DNA of 64,000 bases from Tetracladium setigerum (lineage: Eukaryota > Ascomycota > Leotiomycetes > Helotiales). The stretch spans positions 1,860,001-1,924,000 of the forward strand of contig PZJY01000009.1 of assembly GCA_031472005.1 (NCBI GenBank), written 5' to 3'. This document shows positions 35,758-47,745 of the stretch, piece after piece (within the stretch, counting starts at the first letter, position 1; every line of letters begins with the position of its first letter). The notes beneath the pieces are model-generated. The model made no database searches and was not told the origin of the DNA. It saw nothing but the letters and a program-made list of their open reading frames with translations. The position numbers and the translations under genes are program-made.

Positions 35758-36933
35758 CTATCCGCGATGCGCATATGGCTCGTAAGCCGCCCCACGCTGA
35801 GGAGTGACGTTATGCATTGGCACGGAACCGCGATATTCAGTGTGGTGATCATCACCAACACGGGCGTAACCCGAACCACCTGGAATCAACTTCTCGGTAT
35901 CGCTGTGTCTGTTTCCGCGTCCGAAACCAGCAAAGCCGCGACTAGACGATGAGCCGCTGGATTTCTTGGACTTGTGATCCGACGAGGCACAGCAGCACAT
36001 GGTGAAGAGCCAGAAGAGACCCGCGCCGAGGGAGAAGGCGGCCGCGAGCCAGGTGATGGCAAGGTAGCGCGTGTTGATTGTCGAGTCGACGTTGTATGCT
36101 TTTGCGGTCGCTTTGACGGCGCCGGTGGTGATGGATGCGAGGACTGTAGCGAGGACGGAGGCACAGATGATAGCGGTTGTGGCGATGGAAGAGACGATAA
36201 ATGTGCAGCAGGAGCCGATTCTAGAGCAGATTGCGAAGATGCCGAATATTAACTCTACGGCGGCGGCGATGATGGCGACGATGTAGACGACTTGGGTCCA
36301 TTTGGAAACGGTGCCGAATGTCTTCAATGCGGCGCGGACGTCTTTGGGGAGAGTGACGGTGACGCCGGTTGTGGATTTGATTTGCTTGTATGCGGTTGCG
36401 TTCAACTCGTCAGAGGCCCAGTCGAATTTGGCTTTTGTGCAGTTCCTCTCGCCGTTGGTCCATCCGCAGTAGCCCCAGAGAGAAACCTTGTAGTAATCTG
36501 CGAGGTTGAGATCCTTTGCGGTGATGTTTGTTCCTCCAATGGCATCTGAAACGGTCGAGGTGACTGTGTCCTTTGCGCTGGAAATGATATCTGCAAGGCT
36601 GTCTGCTCCAGCGTCCTTTGCCTTTTGCGCGACAGCTTCGGCGTTGGAGATTCCCGCATCCTTGAGCTTCGAGGCGAGATCGGATACGCTGATGCTGCTG
36701 ACATCGATGCCGTTGAGAAGGTCGGTAACAGTGCTAGAGATGTCGCGGCGTGTAACTGTGTCGACGAGGTTTTCGAGGGAGGAGGAGGAGATGGAGAGAT
36801 TGGCGGTGCGAATCTCGAAGAGGCCCAAGTTCTTATCGGTAATTCCACCGAGCATGACCATTAATAGACAGATGATGCTGCCGATTGTCAGAGCAAGTGG
36901 CAGAGCCACGCATGCGAATCTTCCTGCACCCAT
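35758..36933 (-). CDS. SUR7/PalI family membrane protein
   Basis: A single-exon tetraspan protein of 391 residues. SUR7-family proteins sit in the plasma membrane at eisosomes or act at the cell cortex in stress and pH response. The first helix is LPLALTIGSIICLLMVML after MGAGRFACVA. A long extracellular loop follows, with repeated amphipathic Ala/Lys/Asp segments, and YYKVSLWGYCGWTNGERNC, which matches the Sur7 loop motif with its paired cysteines. Helices 2-4 lie in the C-terminal half (VVYIVAIIAAAVELIFGIF; TTAIICASVLATVLASI; YLAITWLAAAFSLGAGLFWLF). The cytoplasmic tail is Gly/Ser/Arg-rich. The start at 36933 is preferred because the upstream in-frame codons encode a His/Thr/Asn-rich leader unlike the family. 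Confidence 0.85.
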   Translation of the reverse strand: MGAGRFACVALPLALTIGSIICLLMVMLGGITDKNLGLFEIRTANLSISSSSLENLVDTVTRRDISSTVTDLLNGIDVSSISVSDLASKLKDAGISNAEAVAQKAKDAGADSLADIISSAKDTVTSTVSDAIGGTNITAKDLNLADYYKVSLWGYCGWTNGERNCTKAKFDWASDELNATAYKQIKSTTGVTVTLPKDVRAALKTFGTVSKWTQVVYIVAIIAAAVELIFGIFAICSRIGSCCTFIVSSIATTAIICASVLATVLASITTGAVKATAKAYNVDSTINTRYLAITWLAAAFSLGAGLFWLFTMCCCASSDHKSKKSSGSSSSRGFAGFGRGNRHSDTEKLIPGGSGYARVGDDHHTEYRGSVPMHNVTPQRGAAYEPYAHRG

Positions 36934-38420
36934 TGTTGTGACTGTGATGTTGTTGTTTGTTGTTGTTGTTGTTGATGTCTTGAAGTGCGGCTGAAAGTGG
37001 TGATGGTGGAGAACGAATGTCGAATCAATCAAATCAGCGAGTGGTGATGTTGATTGAAGATGAAGATAAAACAATCCTAGGTTGATGATAGGGAATGAGG
37101 AGGGAAGAGGGATAAGTGATACGAAAAGGGATAGACAGGAGGAGGAGTTGTGAGCTTAAGTATGAAAGGGGGTTGGTCCTGGGATGCGCAGCGCCATGCG
37201 TTCTGCTGAGCCTTATTTCGAAAATAGTGCAGGGATCTACATGATGCCGGGAAGGGAGAAAAGAGGCTGTGGCGACGGCAGGACTGCCCTGCGTAATTTG
37301 GAGATTTCACAAACACGAAGGACGAGGACGTATTCTCTCTTGTGGTGAAGTGTGTGTAGATGTGGCTTCGCTTGTGAACCCTTATCTACCTAGATAGGAT
37401 GAAGTAAGAATTCTAGAAGTATACCGAAATAACAGTAGAAGAAATACAGTACTCCGTACAGCACATCGGATTCCATATCACATTTTCAGGTTTACAGTAT
37501 CTCCCAGCAGCCCTACCTGAATAATGGCGTCGCTCAGTCCGTTCACGGAGTATCAAGACGGAGCCTTATCCTCATCTCATCTCATCTCATCTCCTCTGAT
37601 TATTTCCACAATCACACCTCGCTTCCCTCTTGCGGGCTTTTCCAGGCTTTCCAGCCCATGGGCCATCAACATCCTTCCACGCGGATCAAACATCGCTTCG
37701 ATTTTCCTGCCACCTCTCGGCCGCTAGCAGGTCTTGGCGGGTATTCTGTCAGCCTGACTGAGTGGCACAAGGGGGGATGAATTCTATTTCGGTTCTCCTT
37801 CTACTTGTCTAGACACAACTGTGATTGGGGGAATACGACTGTTGTGGATCGACCCGGCTGACGTGTTGAAGCACAAGCGAAGAGGCTGAGATGTGCCATC
37901 CGCGTAAGATTTGGTGGGGACCAAGATCATGGTGGAGAATAGCTTGGAGAGTTTGTACGTGAGATGATGAGGGAGAGAGTGGAGTGAACTTTGTTTGCTG
38001 TCAATCTATGAGATGATGAGATATCTGTGTTTCAAGTCATGGTGAAGAAATCTTCACAACTTCTTGGCATTCTCAAATGATAATCTCGAGTAGCCGGCAT
38101 GGGGAGAAAGAGAGAGAGAGAGGAAGAGAGAAGTGAAAAGAGTACTATCCTTTAATCACCAGTTAATTCCCGCGGGTAAGGCAGCTTTGAGCCATTCCTT
38201 CACGTAACAATCACGGTGAGCGAATTTTCTTCATTTATCCTCCCTCTTCTCCTGTGAAGTATCGGCTGCTTCTCATCTGACATACACGGTATGTACTGTA
38301 CATGGAGCTGACCTGCTCAAGTCCACCCACCTTCTCACTCCACTCCTCGCAGCTTGTGCCGTGGACCCGTCGCCTTTGCCGACCAATTTAACCTTAAGGC
38401 TCGAGCCTCATTTCATCACT
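36934..38420. other. Gap upstream of SUR7-family gene
   Basis: About 1.5 kb with no supported gene. A (CATCT)n run lies near 37573-37594 and a GA-rich run near 38107-38125. GTACTGTACA occurs at 38293-38302. Confidence 0.5.
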
Positions 38421-39846
38421 TCATGATTTCATGATTCTACATACGGTAGATAATCTACCCGCACCATAAAGCAAAGTCTGTCGCGCACACGTATCCATCT
38501 TCCAGCCTTCCTCACTCCTCACAAACCTCTCCACAACGCCCTCCCCACCCATCATAACGCGCTCCAAATAACTCGCCCAGTCCGTACTGACAGCTCCCAG
38601 AACCCGAACGCGCGGGACATTTCTCAGCCTCAAGAACGGCGACAAGATCTTCTCCTCGACCGTCCAAAATTTCCAGTCGTCGGGATGAAGTCTGATGAGT
38701 CGGCGGCCGCCGAGGACTTCGAGTTTGCTTCGATTTGTGAACCCATGCGTGCATTGCTTTGCGACGCCATGTTGGCCAGCCGGAGAGGATGGAGTAGTAG
38801 TTGTACCATTTGATTGTTAGATTGCGGAGGGAGTGGCTTTGCTGGAGGGCGTTGACTAGGTCGGATACTGATAGTTCGATTGATGTTAGTATGATTTCTG
38901 GACGTTGGCGTTTTCAGTATCTCCATGTGTATTGCAGGTAAGATATGAAGCAAGTAGCAGGTGAGTGGTTCTGTTGCAAGCCGCAAAACACCAGGGAAGA
39001 CGAAGAGGAAGAGAAGGAAGTTCAACTCACAATATCCCTTCATTCTCCCCGCAGCCTTTCGATCCTCATTGAGGAATTTAACGGTGATATCTCTCACAAA
39101 TATCATCACACCAACCCCAAAAGCACGCTCTAGCTCGCGCTGTCCATTCCTTGCACGGGATGCTCCTGTTTGATTGGGAACTATGTCACGGACGAGACCG
39201 ATGCGAATGACCCAGCTGTTGAGATAGAAAAGCACACGGGTGGCATCTGCTCGTACATCTTTGCTGGTAAGGATCAGAGAGGTGAACACACGTCGAACTT
39301 CTCCTCCCGGCCAAGGAACCAAGCGAGTTTTCCTGTCGAAGTCAAATCGGGTGCAGTCACGGTAGGTACGATGTTTGAGTGGCGTGTGTTGGTATGGACC
39401 ACCGGGTAGCTTAAGAACTATTCTTTTGGTTTAGCAGTTGCTGCGAAGAATGATTTCTGAATGGAGATCAAGGGATAAGTAGATAATGACAAGATTTGTA
39501 CCCACGGTAGGAAAGAATTTGGTCGCGGACTGAAAAGATATAAAGTGTAAGTCATTTGCTCCCATCGTGTGGAATATGAGTACAGACTGGAGCAGTTTCA
39601 CTTACGTTCAATGGGGAGGGCAAGATTCGTGTTACGACGGACAGAGCCAGAAGATTTTCCTTTCACCAATACAGGGCTCCTAGGGTTTTGTTTTGAGGAT
39701 GTTTTGGTAAGGATATTGCTCGAGGCTGAGTCTCGTTCTTTCCACAGCTCTTTCGGTTTGGGTATCAAGGACTTTGACGAACCGCGAACCACAGATTGAA
39801 GAGGGATGTCCCCAGGGCGTGACTTGAAAAGCGGCAGGGAATTCAT
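38421..39846 (-). CDS. 2EXR/F-box-like hypothetical protein (4 exons, one frame break)
   Basis: Exons are 39606-39846, 39506-39529, 39031-39417 and 38421-38867. The 24-nt exon 2 is supported because splicing across it builds LALPIELRDQILSYLLKLPGG, the classic fungal 2EXR/F-box-like motif (LPxELRxxIxxYLL). The next exon carries SLILTSKDVRADATRVLFYL, also typical of this family, and exon 4 begins SDLVNALQQSHSLRNLTIKW after a 163-nt intron. In exon 4, sequence up to HAWVHK is in one frame and LEVLGGRRLIRLHPDDWKFW in another. One base is in excess near 38725-38745 (an AAA at 38734-38736 is a candidate). Predicted length is about 366 residues. The family is large in fungi and of unknown role. Confidence 0.7.
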
Positions 39847-40223
39847 ATTATGATTTAGTAATGAAGAAAGTAATGGAAATTAACGCATGGGTGTTGATGT
39901 TGTTGTCGGGTTTAGATGAAGCTAGTGGGGAAAGACTGCCTTCAGATGACGGGGAGATTTTAGCTCAACACTCCCGGTTGTGAGCCCCAACGAATGTACT
40001 CCACTTTTTATTCAACTACGATATATTTGTGTGTAATGTACCTATTTAAAAAATCCCCATTAGATAATTTTTGGAATTGAATATGAATATTTTGGCGACA
40101 AGCTGGAAATAGATTGGCGTGACTCTTCGTCATCTATCATCACTTCCTTCAAACGAAACTACCAACCATTTCAACTACATAGTATATCTGTAGATTATTG
40201 CTTCTAACTTTGTCTTCATCCAC
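39847..40223. other. Short gap between two minus-strand genes
   Basis: Promoter of the 2EXR-like gene lies left of nothing here: both neighbours are on the minus strand, so this holds the 5' flank of the 2EXR-like gene and the 3' flank of the phosphatase-family gene. No feature is seen. Confidence 0.5.
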
Positions 40224-41625
40224 TCACTTCTTCATTGAGATATCTGAATAGACGGGACGGTGATCACTACGCCAATTAGCACATCCCTCCCATCCACCCA
40301 AGACAACACAAAACTCACCTATTCCAGCTACCATTATCATAAAGCGCCGCACCGACACGGTAACTCTCGACCTCAAACTCCCCCACCGTCTTCGCCCCAC
40401 CAAACAAATAATCAATCCTCTGAAAACTCCCCGAATTCCCTGGCGCCACAAATCCCGTATACGTCGCAAACTCGCCACTCCTATATCTCGGCTTCGCCAC
40501 GGCCGCGAAATCCACCAGCTTGAAATCCTTCACGTCGGCCTTCTCTTTCCAGCTGAATCTTTGGGTGAAGGTGGAGTTGAGGGGAACGGGACTGAGAATG
40601 CCGGTAGTAATTTGGTAGGCTCCTCCGTCTGGACCGGTGGGTGGGGAGTTGAAATCGCCGGTGAGGAAGACGGGGCGAGATGTTGTGATTGCTTCGTATT
40701 TGGCACGGTGGAGGAGGAGAGAGGCGGCTAGGCGGCGTTGTTTATCGGATGAGTTGTCGAGGTGGGCGTTTAGGAGTGTGAAGCGGCCGAGGGAGGATTT
40801 GAATTGTGCTCGTGTGCATGAGCGGAAGGAACCAGCGTCTGCGTATTTCTGTTGGATGGTTCAGTAGGCGTTCGTTGGAAAATAGTCTTTCGCTCAAGAC
40901 TTTACGAGAAGTATGGACTACTTGAAGTACTTAAAGAGAGACTGAGATGAGACTAGTAAAGTAGGTAGTAGGTAGCTTGGACTTACGGATGGTTCGAAAG
41001 GGGTTTCGCTTAACCAAAAAGTGTCCCACGAGACCAGTTCAACCGAGGACCTAGGGGTATCTCTCAATCAACCATTCGTTCACAGGACAAGAAGAAAGGA
41101 AAGTCTTTACTTCTTCCAGAAAATAGCAGAGTACTCTCCAGCTTTCACGCCATCATCTCGACCAATGCCAACATGTCCCCATCCCTCACCAAGAAGCTCC
41201 TGAATATCCTCTACCTGACGGGTCAAAACCTCTTGAAGTCCTGTAGTAATTTCATTCCCAATTCAGCGAGTATTCCAATAAACACAACCTTCGCTCCCTC
41301 CAAAAAAAAAACCAACAGAGAAAAAGGATGAAAACAAACCAACAACATCAACATTCGGCCACAAAATATCATTCACAACCCCAATCCTCCGTTCACTCCA
41401 AGCCCTCTCGCTAGTTTTGCCATATTATGGGGATGGTTGAACTGGCAATCCGGCAGGAAGTGAATCCAGAGTTTGTTGGACTGTGATGTCGTTTCTTTGG
41501 GAGTCATAGCGGACATTATAAGATAGGAAACGGAGAGGGTTGTGTTTGTCTCGTGTGAAAGTTGGGCTGGCTGTACTCAGGCCGATTGCTAAGATGGCAG
41601 TGGTGAGAAGAGTTGAGTATTTCAT
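40224..41625 (-). CDS. Secreted endonuclease/exonuclease/phosphatase-family protein with an in-frame stop
   Basis: Exons are 41340-41625, 41111-41240, 40987-41050, 40319-40848 and 40224-40266 (350 codons). The product starts with a signal peptide (MKYSTLLTTAILAIGLSTAS), followed by the EEP fold: LRFLSYNVRYDSQ, GLQEVL (metal-binding Glu), FTLLNAHLDN, FLTGDFNSPP, and the terminal SDHRPVYSD with the catalytic His. Such proteins hydrolyse phosphodiesters of nucleic acids or phosphoinositides; the substrate is not known. All splice phases agree, but exon 1 contains TAA at 41425-41427, between QPSP and YGKTSERAWSERR. Family members usually have Tyr-Tyr-Gly-Lys here, so a Tyr codon seems to have become a stop. 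Frame is kept on both sides, so this is a base substitution, either a real nonsense mutation or an error. As written the gene would be a pseudogene. Confidence 0.8.
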
Positions 41626-44600
41626 TTTGAGAGTTGAACGGAGAGGTTTGAAGTCAAGAATTATTGGCAACTGCTATTTCAGAATTATAAACAAGAAAGA
41701 GAGAAGACTTAGTTTCTTTTATATTTTTATCAACGTTGTATTGGCCAGCCTTTCTCAAGTCCTCAATGGTTTGGAGGTTGATCCCACCTTTGCCCATCAC
41801 ATCACATCCAAGATCTCACCACAAGCATCTTCAGCATATCTTCCTTCCTCAATCAGATCCTTCAACGATGATCAGTTGAAGCTTCCTTCCATTCTTGTTG
41901 ATGTTAACATCCAACATATGCTGATTATTCCACGTGCAAGGTCTGGGAATATGCAGTATATAGTACTTCGCACGCGCACGTGCTGTAAGCGAATAGTTTA
42001 CGCCCAATGAGGTGCTCGTAGTGTAGCACACCTCGATCGAATTCCTTTCGAGACGCTATGTTCCCACGAGAAAATTGAGAGAGTGAAAGAGTGGGCGGGG
42101 ATTTGGGTGCAACGTCAGAATATGCATGTGGTGGTGAGAACAATGGAGGATGAGATAGGCCAAAAACGAGGTGCAGCAAAGCTAGATTTTGCGAAAGACT
42201 AATTCAGGAACGTGTCATACCAAATCTATGGAACTTTGAACTCTCATGCGCTTTCCTATCTTACAAGTATACGTAGTTCTAATTTCTATGCCTGGCGCAC
42301 TTGGTGCTGGAATGTCTGTCAAGTGGTATCTTTTGGTCTCTGAACAGTGAATAACTTCTTCTTCATACTGTTAAGAATAAAAGAAATGGGCCTAAAACTA
42401 GATTGAGGGAATAGATAGGATCCCAAGCTAATGTTCAGTAAGTTTGAGTCAATTTAATGTCAAAGCCCCTCGAAACGTACCTTTGTTTGCAGGATACCCA
42501 AATATCTAACACCATTTCTCCTCGACCCCTCTTTTATTTCCTTGACTGTTAATTTCTTTTAAATCATCCCATCCTCCCATCCCACATAGGTAAACCCAAA
42601 AAAAACGTCCTCCCAAGAACTCACTCGCTAACTCATCACCTTTCCCCATCAAAAGTCCATCAATCTCCAAATTCTGTAGATCAAGATGCATTTAAACCGT
42701 TGGACTTATAATACTTGACTGCGTTGGTGAGTGTTAGAAGGGAGTTGGTACTGCGAGTGATAATATCGTGTTTAGAGGATTGTTCGAAGGGTCGTGTTGG
42801 TGGTGGGGGATATTGGGGGTGATGTGGGGGATGGTGGCGTGGGGGAGCTACAACAGTTGCTGATGGTATGTGATTTCTTTTTTCTTTCTCCTTTCTCCTT
42901 TTGGAGGAGTTATTTATTTATGAATGAGTACGAATTAATGGGATTTAGAAATGGTTTGAAGCAATTTTAAACGATTAAGTGATCTGGTTGCGAACGATGA
43001 TTTAAGGCATGTTGGAGGGAGAGTGAGGTAGGTGGAAATCCGTGCAGAATTGAAAATATATATTCTTGCCACACGGAATGCATAAGGTGATTTATTGAAG
43101 TAATTATTACCGTTGATTGTGTGTGATAGGGATATAACTAAATGGTGACTTTTCAGACAAGCCGCGAGGCACATACCCACGCAATCACCTCTCCCCCTTT
43201 GGTCTTGAACAACTTTCTTCGACTGATGTAATGCCTTCATACCTATAACCAGTAGGCAAATTGTCACTGTTATTGCTTCAGCCGAACAGTAGTGTACGAT
43301 TGCGTTCGGGAATTCCAAAGGAATTTGTGGACTTCCAATAGAAGCGAAGCGATCGAGTCAGCTTTCTTTGAGGTTTGGAAGAACCTCCAATCTTTTCGAA
43401 CTTTCGAGTTGATTTCCAGGTATGTGGTAGACATGGAAGAAGAACAATTGCTGGTCTTAAGCTTTTTTGACAAGGGAGTGTGCTATTTTTGGGTTCTCTT
43501 GATAGTCTGAGAGCGTGGACTTGAGAGGGCGCAATGGATGTGGACGTAAGCGGTATCGTGATTCGCAACTTCGTATAATACTGCTTGCCGTCTTTTCCAT
43601 AATGCTTAACTTTGTCATCAACAACAGGATAACAATGCTAAAAATAAAGGAACAATAAGTTTGCTGGAACGGAGGTGGACGCGATGAATTACATCACCTC
43701 TTGAGTCATTATGGGGATATGCAGCACTGCAAACACGTTCACATTATACCGTAGTTGTTGATACTGGAAAAGAAGGATCAATAACAATGGACTTGTAAAC
43801 CAGAACACAGGGAAGAATAAGAAAGTTGAGAAAAGACTTTGCTTTAGATAGGGGAAACTGAAGAAATATAATAATTGCAGAAGGGGGTGCCTCCACCAGT
43901 TCGTCTCATCTCAATCTCAAATGTCTCTCGGCTTTTGGAAGCTGAAGATAAGATCTTGGGAGATTTCGAGGTATCTTGGTGCAATCTAATAAGATTCAAG
44001 CCATGGCTCCATCCGCCACTTGATCGAATGGAAAAGGGACATTATTCAACTACCTACAACAGAACAATCGCTCGGTGTCAGGTACAGTACCTAGATACCT
44101 AGGCAGGTGGTCAGCCGAATATTTGGTTTCGACGTCAGATACCAGCCCCGTGGTACAGTATTTCAATGACATGGTCATCCTCTCCACCTCCCAAAAGAAA
44201 GAAAGAAAGAAAGAAAGAAAGTTCAGTGTTGAGGAATAAGCAAAAGAACTACCTACATACCTGCCTCCCCCTTATCAAGGAAGAGGATGCGAAAAATTAT
44301 TAATGTCCTGACGTTGAGGTCTTGGGGGCTTTCTGCCAAGAGGATCTAGCCTTGAACGACCTCTGCGCCAAATCATCTCTCCAAGATCACCGTCGCAGTC
44401 ACTGTCGCATCTCCTCCAACCCTTCAGCCTCAACCATCACCGCCGTCCAGCAAAGATCCGCACCCACCACCACTCCAATAGAAGCACTTCCCAAGGAAGG
44501 TATATCTTCATATCTGTCGCTGTGGTATATCTACGTTTCATCCCCCCACTACTCTCTCACCTTTTCCTCTCCGACCCGCGACGATCTCGGTCTCACGCCC

Positions 44601-45277
44601 AACCCCACACTTGAATCCCGTCTGCAGTCCATCAGGGCCCAATCCAGCCTTGTTACAAACAGTTACACGAAGCTTCACAAAGCTTCAACCGCACAATTGG
44701 CCTCAAGCTTTATCTTACATGTTCCAGCACCTCATGCAGTTGCTGATTTCTCGCTGAGTGCTCGCAACCAAGGGCCATCAAGCCCCTCCCTCAGGTCGAC
44801 TCACACTGGTACAGGTCACCCTTTCATACTTTTCTCTCTGCCAAACATAGAGACTGTGCCTACTTCAACGGTCTTTCTTGGATTGTATCCATTCGCCTTT
44901 ACTTGCACTTCACTTCTGCCATCATATGCTGACGACATATTACTCAGTCACTGCATAACCCCGATCGCTCCGAATTCACTCTAGATCCCAAGAAGGAACA
45001 ATCATTGATAACGGTGCGCATACCAGCTTCAGTTGAGCATCGCGCATCCCTTCATACAACACGGCACAAGGAAGAGCCCGTATCATTCACCCGCGAGCTT
45101 CTCATTATTGACTTCGGAATTCGGATTGCTAAGTCCGCCGACATAGTTGAACCCGACGATAACTCCATTCTTGCCTACACCGACACCCCACACTAAACCA
45201 CATACATCCCAGATATAAAGCGCAAGAACACGCTCCGTCAAATACCATAAGCCAAGGAAATACAGGTTTAAGTAAAG
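41626..45277. other. 3.7-kb divergent region with long leader of the PPZ gene
   Basis: This lies between the divergent phosphatase-family and PPZ genes. Several open frames exist, the longest 44322-44984 plus (220 codons) and 45005-45196 plus, just upstream of the PPZ start. None has a domain; they could be upstream frames in a long PPZ leader. An AAAG microsatellite lies at 44194-44221. Confidence 0.45.
44194..44221 (+). repeat. (AAAG)7 microsatellite
   Basis: Seven perfect AAAG units about 1.1 kb upstream of the PPZ start. Confidence 0.9.
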
Positions 45278-46941
45278 ATGGGAAACCAAGGCTCCAAGGG
45301 CTCGGGGGATGCGACTCCAAAAGGAAGCCAGCCTTCCTCGAGCAAGGACATGAACAATCTACAATCATACCCATCATTCAGCAAGGCAGATACCAAAGAT
45401 TCAACAAGGTCTTTCCGGGGACTGGGTTCCAAGATTCGCGGCAAGACCGATAGCCCTCGTGGTTCGACTGCCAACCTTGGGAATGGCGAACCGTCGGCTG
45501 GTGACAGATCAGACGCAGCATCTGTAAAGTCTGGCAAGTCCGCTCTATCCAAAGCGGCTCGGTCCGGCTCACCAGGCCCAGGAAATCGCCAGGACTCATC
45601 TGATGATCTGAACTCTCCACTGGACGAAACCGAGCCTCCGCCATCCCCGGTCCAATCCGCCTCCATTGTTCGAGGACATCATGATGTGGACGCTGCTCAG
45701 AGAAGCGGCGAAGTCGACCACGTCTCTGATCAACCCCCAAGTGGCGGAACCCCAAATTCTGATCCTCGCCTCCAGCACGCGGGCGCGTCAATCTTGGTGA
45801 AGAGGGCCAATTCCATCAACCCAATCGCAAAGGACCAGCTCTCTAAATCTACCTCCCAGGAAGAAGCAGTCACCAGTGGCTCACCACCCATGGCCATGGG
45901 AGAGTTGAAGGACGCGGATGTCGATGACTATATCAAGCGTCTTTTGGATGCTGGTTATGCTGGTAAAAGTACAAAGGGAGTTTGTCTGAGAAACGCAGAA
46001 ATCACATCAATCTGCCATCGAGTCAAGGAAATCTTCCTCGAGCAGCCACCGCTGATCGAGTTGGAAGCTCCTGTGAAGATTGTGGGCGACATCCATGGGC
46101 AATATTCGGATCTAATTCGCATGTTCGAGATGTGCGGGTTCCCTCCAAGCGCCAACTTCTTATTCTTGGGAGACTATGTTGACCGAGGCAAACACTCGCT
46201 TGAAACAATACTGCTTTTAATGTGCTACAAGATTAAGTTCCCAGAGAATTTCTTCCTCCTCAGAGGAAACCACGAGTGCGCCAATGTCACTCGCGTTTAT
46301 GGATTCTACGACGAGTGCAAGCGAAGATGCAACGTGAAGATTTGGAAGACGTTTGTTGATGCGTTCAATACGGTGGGTTTAATTTCCCCACGAACCGGAC
46401 CTTAGCTAACTCTCTTTAGCTCCCGATTGCTGCGATTGTTGCTGGAAAAATATTCTGTGTTCACGGTGGATTATCTCCAGCCCTCAGCCACATGGACGAC
46501 ATCAGAAACATTGTTCGACCAACGGATGTTCCTGATTTTGGTTTGTTGAATGATTTGTTGTGGGCCGATCCCGCAGATCAGGAGAAGGATTGGGAGACAA
46601 GCGAGAGAGGAGTCAGCTATTCCTTTGGAAAGCAAGTCATCGTCGACTTCCTCGCCCGACACGATTTCGATCTGGTATGCCGAGCTCACATGGTGGTGGA
46701 GGATGGATACGAGTTCTTCGAGGATCGAATTTTAGTCACAGTCTTCTCCGCACCCAATTACTGTGGAGAGTTCGACAATTATGGTGCTGTTATGAGTGTA
46801 TCGACCGAGCTTCTCTGTAGCTTTGAGCTGCTGAAACCATTGGATTCAAGTGCCCTGAAGAGTCAGATGAAGAAGAGTCGAAACAAGCGCAATAGCATGG
46901 TCAACTCTCCTCCACCAGGACAGTACCTCCAGAGCATTTAG
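45278..46941 (+). CDS. ppz1: PPZ-type serine/threonine protein phosphatase
   Basis: A PP1-related phosphatase that in fungi controls monovalent cation balance, salt tolerance and cell-wall integrity at the plasma membrane. Exons are 45278-46372 and 46420-46941; the 47-nt intron is in phase 0; total 538 residues. The N-terminal 210 residues are Ser/Pro-rich and disordered, and start MGNQGSKG, a good N-myristoylation site as in Ppz1. The catalytic domain starts near [17 protein letters not shown] and carries the metallophosphatase signatures [51 protein letters not shown] and [12 protein letters not shown]. The GK after DYVDR (DRGKHSLE) fits PPZ rather than PP1 itself. Confidence 0.93.
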
Positions 46942-47745
46942 TCGCTTCAAATTTGGCGATCGAATTGGTGTCCATTCACCTCTTCATATCACGAAAGTGA
47001 AGACGGTTTGGCTCTGTTTGTGGATACAACATATGGCACAGATATAAAGCCATCAATCTACTTGCGAGATTACCACAGCACTTTCGCTTCCATCCGGTCG
47101 TGTTTGGCTCTTCTGCTTGGCATGACCACAGGGAAATATTGGCGTTTTTGGCGGCCTCGTCTCCCGACTGCTTTGTTTCTCGCGCGCGCTGTGTGGGTTT
47201 CTTGAACATACAGGCGTTTTAAAGATGTCGTTGGTGGCTTCATGCCGCGGATATGGGTTTATACAGCTTTGGGCTACCATTGTAGCACATGGCGGGAGAA
47301 GGGGTCTATGAAGTGCCCGAATCGAGAGAGAATGGGGCCCGGTTGGTTTGTACTTGTATTGCTACTCGGGTAGATAGATGCTTGTTGAAGCGACGGGACA
47401 GGGAATGGAGTTCAATGAAAACAACTGATACTTTAATATGGTTTTTTTCTTTTTTCCTTCTTTTTGCTAGTGCAGACTTTTAGTACCAAGTGTGTAATAG
47501 AACTTTAGTGATACACTTGATGAAGTGAGGAGGGTGATAATCTATTCTTAGGGGCGAAGTGGGGGGTGGGGTTTATCAGAGAAATGACGCTAAAAATAAG
47601 CTTAATTAATTTTCTGTCACCGCCTGATTGACCGACCGACAAACAAACTCCCCGCTACAAAAAAACATCTCTCTCTTTCTCACCTTAACCACAAACAAAC
47701 CAAATCAAAAACAAATAAAACGACCCCTACCCCACCAAAGCCACC
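46942..47745. other. Gap between PPZ and zinc-binding protein genes
   Basis: 3' flank of PPZ, then an AT-rich promoter. The CT/CA-rich stretch directly before 47746 looks like a normal leader. No other feature. Confidence 0.5.

Noticed and set aside
35974..36994. Several plus-strand frames of 80-160 codons
   Set aside because: Antisense to the SUR7-family gene, whose helices and Cys motif are clear.
41540..42010. 156-codon plus-strand frame
   Set aside because: Overlaps the signal-peptide exon of the EEP-family gene in antisense and shows no domain.
44322..44984. 220-codon frame as an independent gene
   Set aside because: No domain and an amino-acid content typical of translated CT-rich leader; kept only as a possible upstream frame.
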